Below are positions 55,904-64,000 of a stretch of 64,000 bases of DNA, one piece after another. The DNA lies in contig OZ244212.1 in the NCBI GenBank assembly GCA_965216695.1, positions 1,984,001-2,048,000 on the forward strand, in the 5' to 3' direction. The notes under the pieces are model-generated. The model was not told the origin of the DNA, ran no database searches, and saw only the letters and a program-made list of their open reading frames with translations. How positions within the stretch are numbered: position 1 is the first letter of the stretch; each line of letters begins with the position of its first letter. This DNA comes from G965216695 sp965216695. GTDB taxonomy: Bacteria > Pseudomonadota > Gammaproteobacteria > Pseudomonadales > Azotimanducaceae. The translations under genes were made by a program, and so were the position numbers.

Positions 55904-57439
55904 TTACGGCTTTGCCATCCACGCGTTGTACAGTTCGTGGAAATGCCGCGGCTTCGTCTCTCCGTAGTTGGCGAAGATCACCTCGTCGAGCGAGTGCAAT
56001 CCTTTCTGCACGTAGGGAAGATTGAGGGTGTCCTGGTTAAACACCTTCGCAAGAGGGCCGAGCTCCGGCGCGTCCACGTAGTCGTCATCCAGATCCAGCC
56101 AGTGCATCTTGGCCGCAGGCGGCCGGGGTTCGCCTGCCGGTGCCGGCAACATGAAAAGGCACTCGTGGATGCACTCTTCCGGATTGTCGCCATACGGACG
56201 GAAGCGATAGAAGATCTGATTGAATGATCCCCAGGGACTGATGTTCGGAAACACGCTGTAGTAGATCGGGTCGAGCAGCTCAGCATCGCTGACGCTGTCC
56301 ATAACATCGCCCAACGTTTTGCGGAATGCCTCGCGACGCACCGCGGCAGACTTCGCGCGTTTTTCGGCGAAATCTCCTGTCATCACATCAGATGGCAGTT
56401 CGTCCATGCCGTCGATCAGACGGCCTCCCACCCAATTGCACAGATGAATGTCTGCATGGAAATGATCACCGTCCAGATGGTTGCCACGGTCGTCGAAAAA
56501 ACCAACGAGATTGTTCCCCGTCGTCACTTTAACGCGGCCTTGTTCAACGCGTTCGTAGATGTGGCCCGTGAGTTCATGGCGCTGCTTCGTAAAAGGCGTC
56601 GCTTCCATGTACGGATTTTCTGCAAGCCACGACGGCACGTGGGGACTGCCCACATGGTGCGCGGACAACGCTCGGGAGAAGTTGCCAAACACATCGTATT
56701 TGGAGTTGGCGCATCCCAGTGTGCTTAGCAACGTAGGGTGCGTGGCCACCGAGTGATAGGCTTCTGCAAACGCTTCGTGCGCGGCCTTCCAGTTGCAAGG
56801 CAGCCGCTTGGCCACGTGCGCCGCCTTGTATCGCCGCTCCATCGGCACCAACGTCATGTGCTCGTCCAGATTTCCCAGAAAGTCTTCCAGCGGCTCGCAA
56901 TTCGGATCGGGGTTGATAAACACAAAACCACCCCACCTGCCCACTTTCACCCGCCGCAACGAATGCGTCGCCTTCGAGACTGTCGGAAAGTCCCAGTGAC
57001 ACGGCACCTCCTGCAGGTCTCCTTCCAGCCCCCACGACCAGCCGTGGAACGGGCAGCGCAGGTTATGCAGACCCTGCTCGTTCTGGTGCAGCAATTGCCG
57101 TCCGCGGTGCAGGCACGCGTTGGGGAACGCGTGAAATTCGTCCGGCGCGCTCCGCACCACAATGTAGGACAGATCCGCTATGTCGTAGACGATTGCATCA
57201 CCGACTTGCGGGATGTCGTCCTCGTGGCACGCCATCTGCCAGACGCGTTTCCACAGTTTTTCCTTCTCCTGCTCGAACACGTCCCTGCTGTAGTAGACCT
57301 TCGGATCGACAATCGTGGGGCCAGGCGGCATCGGGCTGTCCGCCCTGAGAATGTCCCGCACCGGATGCGAATCTCTGTCGAGCACCTCGTTGTAACTCAC
57401 GCCCGCAGATCGATCCGTTCCGGTAACCGTTTCCACCAT
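55904..57439 (-). CDS. Rieske non-haem iron oxygenase, alpha subunit
   Basis: 511 residues. Rieske cluster ligands C109-x-H111...C129-x2-H132 and the mononuclear iron segment EAFAEAYHSVATHP are visible. This family hydroxylates or dioxygenates aromatics, or acts on choline/carnitine-like substrates. No ferredoxin, reductase or beta subunit lies in the window, so electrons must come from elsewhere. Flanked by the 110-nt palindrome on its 3' side. Confidence 0.93.
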   Translation of the reverse strand: MVETVTGTDRSAGVSYNEVLDRDSHPVRDILRADSPMPPGPTIVDPKVYYSRDVFEQEKEKLWKRVWQMACHEDDIPQVGDAIVYDIADLSYIVVRSAPDEFHAFPNACLHRGRQLLHQNEQGLHNLRCPFHGWSWGLEGDLQEVPCHWDFPTVSKATHSLRRVKVGRWGGFVFINPDPNCEPLEDFLGNLDEHMTLVPMERRYKAAHVAKRLPCNWKAAHEAFAEAYHSVATHPTLLSTLGCANSKYDVFGNFSRALSAHHVGSPHVPSWLAENPYMEATPFTKQRHELTGHIYERVEQGRVKVTTGNNLVGFFDDRGNHLDGDHFHADIHLCNWVGGRLIDGMDELPSDVMTGDFAEKRAKSAAVRREAFRKTLGDVMDSVSDAELLDPIYYSVFPNISPWGSFNQIFYRFRPYGDNPEECIHECLFMLPAPAGEPRPPAAKMHWLDLDDDYVDAPELGPLAKVFNQDTLNLPYVQKGLHSLDEVIFANYGETKPRHFHELYNAWMAKP

Positions 57440-57649
57440 CGTTCATTCCTCCCGTCGACTCTGCACGCAGCAGGGCGGCCGCGGCCCCGCAAAGAAAAGG
57501 TCTATCACGCCCCTGCTGAGGCCTGATCGCAATAGAGGGATTCCCGTATTCGAAGGGCAGGACTACCCGGAGTAACGGATCCGCCGATATTGATTTGCGC
57601 ATCCACCGGACAGATCATCCGCACTCCGAAAGAGTCGAAGCAGGCACCC

Positions 57650-58597
57650 ATGGCCGCAACAGAGCCTGGTCGCGCGCCCTCCTCCGGTCAGAGCACGCCG
57701 GCGGACATCATGCACTTCCTGAACGAGCCGCTGATTACGATTGCGGAGCGTTCGATATCGCCCGCAAAGATCCTGCTGGTGCTGCTTACCGTCGTCGTCG
57801 GCTACCTGTTCGTGCGCTGGCTCGAACGCTTCACCGCGTCACGCATGTCGGCACGCCAGCTCAATCCGGACCTCGTGCATCTGGTGCGCCGCCTGGTGCT
57901 GGTGCTCGGCGTACTGATTCTGGCGTTCACTACCCTCGATCTTCTCGATATTCCACTCACCGCGTTCGCGTTTGTATCCGGTGCGGTAGCGATAGGCGTG
58001 GGCTTCGGCGCGCAGAACATCATCAACAACTTCATCAGCGGCTGGATTCTGATGTGGGAACGGCCGATCCGCATCGGCGACTTTCTGGAACTGGACGCCA
58101 CCACGCGCGGCACGGTCGAAGCGATCAACACGCGATCGACCCTCGTACGGCGGGTCGACGGCGTGCATCTGCTGGTTCCCAACAGTCACCTGCTGGAAAA
58201 CACTGTGGTGAACTGGACGTTGATCGACCGGCGCATGCGAACGCTGATTCGCGTGGGGGTTGCCTACGGCACCCCCACCCGGCTGACGGCGGATCTGCTG
58301 ATGCAGGCCGTACAGGAACGAAGTGACGTGCTACCGGACCCGAAACCCGTGGTGATCTTCGACGATTTCGGCGACAACGCGCTGATGTTCGACACCTATT
58401 ACTGGGTCCACGCCATCGCTGACCGGGACCTGCGCGTGGTGCGCAGCGAGATCCGGCATCGCATTGCGGAACTGTTCGCCGAGAACGACATTACGATCGC
58501 CTTCCCGCAACGCGACGTGCACCTGGATACACTCGCGCCCCTTGAAGTGCATCTGAAGAACGCCACCAGCGCCGAGCCCCCACAACCTTCCACATAG
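57650..58597 (+). CDS. MscS-family mechanosensitive channel
   Basis: 315 residues from ATG 57650 (alternatives at 57590 TTG and 57710 ATG). Two or three membrane helices, the pore-lining TM3 segment FVSGAVAIGVGFGAQNIINNFISGWI, and the beta domain with RIGDFLEL. It releases solutes on osmotic downshock. Stands alone, 18 bp from the convergent ZntB-like gene. Confidence 0.92.
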   Translation: MAATEPGRAPSSGQSTPADIMHFLNEPLITIAERSISPAKILLVLLTVVVGYLFVRWLERFTASRMSARQLNPDLVHLVRRLVLVLGVLILAFTTLDLLDIPLTAFAFVSGAVAIGVGFGAQNIINNFISGWILMWERPIRIGDFLELDATTRGTVEAINTRSTLVRRVDGVHLLVPNSHLLENTVVNWTLIDRRMRTLIRVGVAYGTPTRLTADLLMQAVQERSDVLPDPKPVVIFDDFGDNALMFDTYYWVHAIADRDLRVVRSEIRHRIAELFAENDITIAFPQRDVHLDTLAPLEVHLKNATSAEPPQPST

Positions 58598-58614
58598 CAG
58601 GTTAGGCCGGCGCG

Positions 58615-59565
58615 CTACAACCAGCGCTTCCAGCGCATCACCAGAATCAGCGCGACGGCCAGCGCCGCCATCACCCACGCAACCGCAACGAATCCGTTTG
58701 GATCTTCGACACCGGGCAACCCTGCCACATTCATCCCAAACACGCCCGTCAGGAAGCTTAATGGCAGAAAGATGGTTGCTACGATCGACAGCAGGTAGGT
58801 ACGCGCATTCTGTTCCTGAGCGATCCGGTTGGCGAGTTCCTCCTGCAGCACAAGCGCCTGCTCACGCGCGAGTTCCAGGTCTTCCACATACCGCGTCATA
58901 CGATCAGATTGGTGCTGCAGCGCAAACGCTTCCTCCCTGGACAGGTTCGGCAACCCATACAGTGCATTCAGTGCATCACGTTGCGGCGCGAGAAAGCGGC
59001 GAATGGCGGCGGTCTCCCGTCTCAAACCCGTGATCTCGCGGCGCTGTACGCGGTCGTTCGACTCCACGGATTCGAGCGCCTCCGTACGCGCCTCGATTTC
59101 GTCCACCGCATCCCCGATACGTTCCGCAAGCCGGGTTACCAGCGACACGAGAAACTCACCAATGGTTCGCGGCCCGATGCCCTCGGACAATGAATCCGCA
59201 ACGTCCTGAACCGACATCAACCGGCGTTTGCGGGCCGATATGATCCGATCCGGTTGCAACCACAGCCGCACCGACACCATATCTTCCGGATCCGCTCCGG
59301 GCGTCAGATTCACACCGCGCAGCGCAATCAGTACGCCCTCGGGAAATCGCATCACCCTCGGCCGAGTCTCCGCCTGAGTCATCGCATCGAGCACGCTGGG
59401 CGGCAGATTCTGGCCGCGAAGCCAGTCAACAGCATCAGGATGACTGTAGTCGATGTGCCACCAGAGCGGTTCCTGTTCGGTGCCCGTAGCACCCTCCTCG
59501 ATCGGGCGCGCACCGCCCTGACCATTCAGTTGCAACGTCTGCAGAAAGAGATTCGGTTCGTCCAC
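58615..59565 (-). CDS. zntB: ZntB/CorA-type divalent cation transporter
   Basis: 316 residues. The C-terminal two TM helices with the GMN motif (FGMNVAGLPG) following LLSIVATIFLPLSFLTGVF are diagnostic of the CorA superfamily, and the cytosolic funnel domain with WWHIDY is ZntB-like. Mediates zinc/proton-coupled or other divalent cation transport at the inner membrane. Assignment to ZntB rather than CorA is likely but not proven. Confidence 0.86.
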   Translation of the reverse strand: MDEPNLFLQTLQLNGQGGARPIEEGATGTEQEPLWWHIDYSHPDAVDWLRGQNLPPSVLDAMTQAETRPRVMRFPEGVLIALRGVNLTPGADPEDMVSVRLWLQPDRIISARKRRLMSVQDVADSLSEGIGPRTIGEFLVSLVTRLAERIGDAVDEIEARTEALESVESNDRVQRREITGLRRETAAIRRFLAPQRDALNALYGLPNLSREEAFALQHQSDRMTRYVEDLELAREQALVLQEELANRIAQEQNARTYLLSIVATIFLPLSFLTGVFGMNVAGLPGVEDPNGFVAVAWVMAALAVALILVMRWKRWL

Positions 59566-59686
59566 GCAATTCCCCGAGGGTTGGTATGCGAAAGAAAGTC
59601 ACCCAGCCATCCGGCCCGATGTAGCATAGTTGAGCGCGCTACAGTTGATCCAGACCAGGTATCGCGACGCACGATTGGGGAGACAG

Positions 59687-60163
59687 ATGATCGATTTGAC
59701 CGCAGCAGACAACGCGATCGAGCGCCGTGCGCTTGAACTCTTCAAAGCCATGGACGACGGCGCGCTGGTCGAGCGGCTGACCGAACTCTGCACCGCCGAC
59801 ATGGTGTGGGCCAACAGCGGCCTGCCGACACTGCACGGCCGCCAGGAGATTCTGGAGTTGATGGCGCAGGGCGGGTTTCGCACCCACATTCCGATCCTTG
59901 GCGAGATGACCCACTTCAGCGCCGATCTGATCCACATCGCGAGCCGCGGCCACGTTGTGTTTACGGAACGCATCGACCACCACTGGGCCGCGGACGGGCG
60001 CGATCTGATGACGCCGCACATTGCCGGAGTCATCGAAATCCGCAACGGCAAAGTGTGCGCGCTGCGAGACTTCTATGATGTGGCCTGCTACCAGCAGGCA
60101 CCGCTTCCGGCGGATCCTGCGTACACCCTCGAGGCGCATCGCGCACGGCTGGCCAACACCTAG
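59687..60163 (+). CDS. LimA-like/NTF2-fold protein (limonene-epoxide hydrolase-like)
   Basis: 158 residues from ATG 59687, which has the GGGGAGA ribosome site; the frame opens earlier at 59630. Motif GHVVFTERIDHHW followed by HIAGVIEIRNGKVCALRDFYD resembles limonene-1,2-epoxide hydrolases (Asp-Arg-Asp set: R and D in ERID, RDFYD). Cytosolic epoxide hydrolase or ketosteroid-isomerase-like enzyme; substrate unknown. Confidence 0.8.
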   Translation: MIDLTAADNAIERRALELFKAMDDGALVERLTELCTADMVWANSGLPTLHGRQEILELMAQGGFRTHIPILGEMTHFSADLIHIASRGHVVFTERIDHHWAADGRDLMTPHIAGVIEIRNGKVCALRDFYDVACYQQAPLPADPAYTLEAHRARLANT

Positions 60164-60177
60164 CCAGCAAACGCACG

Positions 60178-61581
60178 CTACGCCAGCCGCGATACCAGGT
60201 CTTTCTGCAACGAGCGGCACGCAGCTAGGAAGCACAGCCCCGTTGGCACCGCTAGACTAACCATGATCAGCAGCGCGCGCTGCAATCCATCGCGGGTCGC
60301 AACGCGGCAGGTCTCGGCGGTTTCTGCGCCCAATCGTGCCACCAGGTTATCGAAGACACCTTTGCAGTCCGCAACCGACAGGCTCCCTGCCACGTCCTGT
60401 GCCAACAGAAACGATCCCGCGAACGCATCCGACAGCGCGCCGGTTACCAGCGGCCCAAGACCGGAACCCAGCAGGTTGTTCATCAACAGGAACAACGCCA
60501 CCGCAGTGGCACGACTCATGGCCGGGCTGATTCCCTGGATGATTGCGTACTGGTTGCCTAGATAGGTGTACATCAGCGTCGCCGCCACCGCGTGCGTTGC
60601 AACACCGACCGCGACGGTCGACGTGGACAGCGACACCAGATAAAACGGCAGCGACGCAATCAGCGCGACGCCCGGAATCCACGCCACCGCGTTCGCAAAG
60701 CGGGGCGACAGCCGTTCCGTAAACCAGCCCGCTGCAAACGAACCAATGCCCGCGCCCGTGGCCATCGGAAACACGAAGTAAATAGCCACGGTGCCCACAG
60801 ACAACTCGTGCAATCGCTGAAAATGCGGCGCCTGAAAATTGGAGAGCGCGGCCCCGGTCATCGATGCAAGCAGCGAACCCACCGTAATCCACCAGAACGT
60901 CGGCTTGCCAAAAAGCCGCCGCGCCGTTGCGATCAGACCTTCGAGCACGGGTTCCTCCGACGACGGATCGTCCGAGAATCCTCGCGGCGGTTCGCGCGCC
61001 GTCATCCACAACAACACGGCAACCGGAATTCCGGGCAACGCGAAGAACATAAACGTATGCCGCCAGGAGAACGCGTCCGTAATCGGCCCACCGATCAGGT
61101 TTGCGCAGATACCACCGAGTGGCACGCCAATCCCGAAAATCGCCATCGCCTTCGCGCGACTCCTCGCCGGGTAGTAGTCGCTGAGCAGGCTGTTAGCGGG
61201 CGGTACGCAACCTGCCTCGCCAATGCTGAGGCCAATGCGAAACACCAGCAGCGAAACAAACCCCCACGCATATCCGCAAAGAAACGTCATCACCGACCAG
61301 ACAAACAGACACACGGCAATGATGCGGACGCGATTCCAGCGCTCCGCCAGCCGCGCAATGGGAATGCCGGCGAGCGTATAGGTGAGCATAAAGCCGAAAC
61401 CGCTCAACAGACCGAACTCCCAGTCTTTGAGCTGAAACTCGTCGATGATCGGTTGCGCGACCACCCCGATCAGTAGACGGTCGACTGCACTCAGGGTGTA
61501 AACAAGCGTGAGCAGGCCCAGCACGTACGCTCGATACCCCGGCGTGCCGAACGCGACGCCGGAGCGAGTGGCTTCCGTCAT
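60178..61581 (-). CDS. MFS transporter
   Basis: 467 residues, about 12 membrane helices, starting YVLGLLTLVYTLSAVDRLLIGVVAQPIIDEFQL with the loop motif GIPIARLAERWNRVRI. Resembles Spns/aromatic-acid-type MFS exporters or importers often near catabolic genes. It has a large loop between helices 10 and 11. Convergent with the LimA-like gene. Confidence 0.88.
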   Translation of the reverse strand: MTEATRSGVAFGTPGYRAYVLGLLTLVYTLSAVDRLLIGVVAQPIIDEFQLKDWEFGLLSGFGFMLTYTLAGIPIARLAERWNRVRIIAVCLFVWSVMTFLCGYAWGFVSLLVFRIGLSIGEAGCVPPANSLLSDYYPARSRAKAMAIFGIGVPLGGICANLIGGPITDAFSWRHTFMFFALPGIPVAVLLWMTAREPPRGFSDDPSSEEPVLEGLIATARRLFGKPTFWWITVGSLLASMTGAALSNFQAPHFQRLHELSVGTVAIYFVFPMATGAGIGSFAAGWFTERLSPRFANAVAWIPGVALIASLPFYLVSLSTSTVAVGVATHAVAATLMYTYLGNQYAIIQGISPAMSRATAVALFLLMNNLLGSGLGPLVTGALSDAFAGSFLLAQDVAGSLSVADCKGVFDNLVARLGAETAETCRVATRDGLQRALLIMVSLAVPTGLCFLAACRSLQKDLVSRLA

Positions 61582-61635
61582 GCAGACCCCTGATCAGCTG
61601 CGGCGCCGGCATCGGCGCACGGTGGAGGTAGAAGC

Positions 61636-62421
61636 CTACCGCAATGCCAGCCAGACGAGAAAACTCGCCCCCGCTATCCACGCATACCAGGAGAACGCGA
61701 AGAAGCGTTGCGACTTGAGGAGCCAGACGAACAGCACCAGCGCCGCCAGCCCGCTAACGAACGCAGCGATGCCGCCCGCCAGAATACTGGACATAAGCTC
61801 GGGCGATGCGCTCGTGATCTCGGGCAGCAGCAGGATGGCCGCGCCCGCCATCGCAATCACACCGAGTAGAAATGAAAATTCAGCAGCAGCCAACGGCGCC
61901 ATGCCCAACGCAAGCGCGGTGGCTACCGTGGTACCGCTTCGCGTGATGCCCGGCAGAATGGCGAACGCCTGGGCACAGCCGATGATCAGGGCGCCCTTCC
62001 ACGTGGGTTCTTGCGCAGTACCGCGATCAATCGTGTACCGCGTAGACCAGACGATGAACCCGGTTACAAGCAGCAGACTGCCCGCCACCACGGGCGATGC
62101 GAACTGTTGCTCGATGAACGATCGCGCCAGAAGTGCAACCACGATTGCCGGAAGCGTCGCGACCGCCAGTTTCATCACGTAACGCCACGCCTCGCCCTCA
62201 CCCGTGAACACACCCACGGTCAACGCTGTAACCCGTTTGAAGTAGAAAAGAACGATCGCGAACAGCGTCGCGACGTGCACCGCAACTTCGAACACAATTC
62301 CGCCGCCTGGCTCTGTACCGAGCAACGTCTGGGCCATTACCAGATGACCCGAACTCGACACCGGCAGAAATTCGGTGAGTCCCTGCACAATCCCGAGCAG
62401 TATCGAATTGAGAGTGTCCAT
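61636..62421 (-). CDS. uppP: Undecaprenyl-diphosphatase
   Basis: 261 residues from ATG 62421 (the frame opens earlier at 62523). Catalytic motif regions EFLPVSSSGHLVM (19-31) and PGITRSGTT (about 157-165) with eight or so TM helices identify the BacA/UppP family. It dephosphorylates undecaprenyl diphosphate in the inner membrane so the carrier can be reused for peptidoglycan and other polymers. Confidence 0.95.
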   Translation of the reverse strand: MDTLNSILLGIVQGLTEFLPVSSSGHLVMAQTLLGTEPGGGIVFEVAVHVATLFAIVLFYFKRVTALTVGVFTGEGEAWRYVMKLAVATLPAIVVALLARSFIEQQFASPVVAGSLLLVTGFIVWSTRYTIDRGTAQEPTWKGALIIGCAQAFAILPGITRSGTTVATALALGMAPLAAAEFSFLLGVIAMAGAAILLLPEITSASPELMSSILAGGIAAFVSGLAALVLFVWLLKSQRFFAFSWYAWIAGASFLVWLALR

Positions 62422-62603
62422 AAGCGAATGGTACGGTGCGACGGCCGCCGTGTCTGTGCCGCCTGCCCGGTTTGCGTGCGCCCGAACAACGCCCAGAACC
62501 CTCCGGTTTCCAACGCGAGTCACTTAAGAGCAACGAATCAGACCTTTGGTACACTGCCGCCCCGCACCCGGGGTGTCCCGACCGTGCAGTATCAGGAGAC
62601 ACC

Positions 62604-63533
62604 TTGATCAACCTTCGTCACATCGCTTCGCCGCGCCGCTGGCGCGTTGCCAATCCGTCACCACGGCGCGGCGAGATCGAAATTGCGGGCTGGGACTTTG
62701 GCGGCGAAGGACCGCTTGCGTTGCTGCATCACGCCAACGGAATGTGCGCAGCCACCTGGGCCCTGGTCGCGAAGTCGCTTACAGAACGTTTCCGCGTGGT
62801 TGCCGTCGACGCCCGCGGCCACGGTGACTCGGAACACCTGCGCGTGCCGCAGGATTACGACTGGCGCTTCTTCGTCAGTGATCTGGCGGCCGTTGCGGCT
62901 GAACTTTTGAAAGAAACGCGCCAACCGCGCGTGGGTCTGGGCCTTGGAAGCTCGTTCGGCGGCATCATCACCGCTGGCGCGGAGGCCGCCCACAACGGGT
63001 TGTTCGAACGCATTCTCATGCTCGACCCACCCATTCACCCAACCCCCGAGCTGGCCGCGTCACTCGGCTATGCGCTGCCGCCGGAGTCTTCGAGCGGGCG
63101 TGCGCAACTGGTGGAGCAGACGCTCAAACGCCGCGCTACCTGGGACTCGAGAGAACAGGCACGCGAGGCCTGGAGAAACAAAGCACTCTTCGCCCCATGG
63201 CACGACGCGGCGTTCGATCTCTATCTCTCCGAAGGTCTGTCTGACCAATCGGATGGCACCGTTGCACTCAAGTGTCCGCCGGCGGTCGAGGCGCACATTT
63301 TCGAGTCGACCGGAAGCTTCGGTCCGGAAGAGTACGCGCCGAAAGTGCACATTCCGGCAAGGATCACGCGCGCGACCCAAGGTCACTTTCCAGCAGACTT
63401 CTTCAAGCTGGTAACCGGACTGTTTCCGCGGGGTGACTACCGCGAACTCGAAGGCGGGCACATGCTGCCGCTCGAGGTTCCTAACCGGGTGGTCGACCAC
63501 GTGTTCGATTGGGTAGACGCCACCAACGATTGA
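62604..63533 (+). CDS. Alpha/beta hydrolase
   Basis: 309 residues from TTG 62604, with AGGAG five bases upstream; the longer frame from 62436 overlaps the divergent uppP gene. The oxyanion/HG region is LLHHANGMCAATW, the nucleophile elbow GLGSSFGG (Ser), the acid is likely in LMLDPP, and the His in EGGHMLPLE. Cytosolic esterase or C-C hydrolase; substrate unknown. Confidence 0.87.
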   Translation: MINLRHIASPRRWRVANPSPRRGEIEIAGWDFGGEGPLALLHHANGMCAATWALVAKSLTERFRVVAVDARGHGDSEHLRVPQDYDWRFFVSDLAAVAAELLKETRQPRVGLGLGSSFGGIITAGAEAAHNGLFERILMLDPPIHPTPELAASLGYALPPESSSGRAQLVEQTLKRRATWDSREQAREAWRNKALFAPWHDAAFDLYLSEGLSDQSDGTVALKCPPAVEAHIFESTGSFGPEEYAPKVHIPARITRATQGHFPADFFKLVTGLFPRGDYRELEGGHMLPLEVPNRVVDHVFDWVDATND

Positions 63534-63586
63534 CCGCAGGCGCACCTGCTGTGTAGGTTTGGCGAACACTGTGGTGGAGAAAGCCT

Positions 63587-64000
63587 ATGCCGGGGGGCGG
63601 AGGCGAGGCGGTCAAATACGTCGCACGAACCAAGTTCGGCCAGTCGGCAATTTCCGGGGCCGCCGTAGAAGGTGTGAAAGCCCTCAACGAAAACGCAGGA
63701 GCGCTGCTGGAAGGCGCGCTGGACATTTACCTGGCGGACCCGGACGACGACGCGCTGGACAATCCCCACTTCACGCAGAACGGTCACGACGGCCCATCAC
63801 CCGAGTCGACCCGTTACCTGCTCGCAAAGAAGTCCCTCGGTTGGGCGGGTACGATTGCAACGAGCCTTGCCGACGCCGGCGGCATTACCAGCGGTGCCAG
63901 CGCGGCGCAGGACACGCTTGTGTGGTACCGCATCAACGCGCTGTTTCAACGGATGATTCCGAAATCACGCCGCGCCAAACCGCCGGAGTACGCGGCCTGG
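63587..64000 (+). CDS. Hypothetical protein (3' end outside window)
   Basis: 138 codons from ATG 63587 (preceded by GGTGGAGA) open to the window end. It begins MPGGGGEAVKYVARTKFGQS and includes ALLEGALDIYLADPDDDALD and WYRINALFQRMIPKSRR. No signal peptide or membrane helix, and I recognise no family. It is 53 bp downstream of the hydrolase on the same strand. Confidence 0.7.
   Translation, partial: MPGGGGEAVKYVARTKFGQSAISGAAVEGVKALNENAGALLEGALDIYLADPDDDALDNPHFTQNGHDGPSPESTRYLLAKKSLGWAGTIATSLADAGGITSGASAAQDTLVWYRINALFQRMIPKSRRAKPPEYAAW

Overview
The window is chromosomal DNA from a Gram-negative proteobacterium. It has a TonB-dependent receptor, a periplasmic adaptor-type exporter, an undecaprenyl-diphosphatase and a Rieske oxygenase. 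A gammaproteobacterium rich in oxidative catabolism is the best guess: two tandem CYP153-type P450s, many SDR/amidohydrolase/FAH enzymes, and GGGGTCAGA-type palindromic repeats of a kind common in that class. This is inferred from gene content only; no rRNA or other phylogenetic marker is present.

Layout. (1) 1-5.3 kb: two CYP153-like P450s, a cation/proton antiporter and a fused phosphotransferase/P-loop kinase, all on the minus strand. (2) 5.5-13 kb: a decayed genomic island next to a tRNA-Phe(GAA) gene followed by 38-bp tandem repeats. It holds a 4-TM membrane protein, a JAB-metallopeptidase gene split by an IS3-family element that itself carries an IS256-family element, a 5'-truncated WYL regulator, an intact HipBA-type toxin-antitoxin pair with repeated operators, and a Fic gene lacking its N-terminus. 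The insertion history can be read at base level: target duplications TAC (IS3) and GAAACACT (IS256), and the JAB reading frame is restored when both elements are removed.

(3) 13-35 kb: a catabolic supercluster. A plus-strand operon (ATP-grasp ligase, exported amidohydrolase, GYD protein, DAO-type flavin oxidase, MFS) converges on a seven-gene minus-strand operon (EthD protein, SDR, YkvI-like transporter, exported amidohydrolase, D-aminoacylase-like enzyme, SDR, TonB receptor). Divergent from the latter is an AraC-type regulator followed by a reductase-like protein, acyl-CoA ligase, thiolase and a second DAO oxidase. The two DAO oxidases and the two exported amidohydrolases are paralogous pairs, suggesting uptake and breakdown of N-acylated or amide-linked amine substrates. 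(4) 35-44.3 kb: an aromatic ring-cleavage module. A flavin monooxygenase, SDR, membrane-anchored FAH protein and sulfatase run leftward from two TetR-type operators. TetR, an extradiol dioxygenase, FAH hydrolase, GST-like isomerase and a small VOC protein run rightward.

(5) 44.4-51 kb: a second Fic remnant, two SnoaL-like proteins, a GST-like protein, a PhyH dioxygenase, an enoyl-CoA hydratase, a methyltransferase and a GPH-type transporter. (6) 51-64 kb: a three-gene MacB/FtsX-like export system, a 110-nt near-perfect palindrome, a solitary Rieske oxygenase alpha subunit, an MscS channel, a ZntB/CorA transporter, a LimA-like protein, an MFS transporter, UppP, an alpha/beta hydrolase and the start of an unrecognised gene. 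No intact, clearly novel system was found. The strongest candidates are the broken JAB (ubiquitin-like pathway) locus and the sulfatase/amide-linked aromatic catabolic supercluster.
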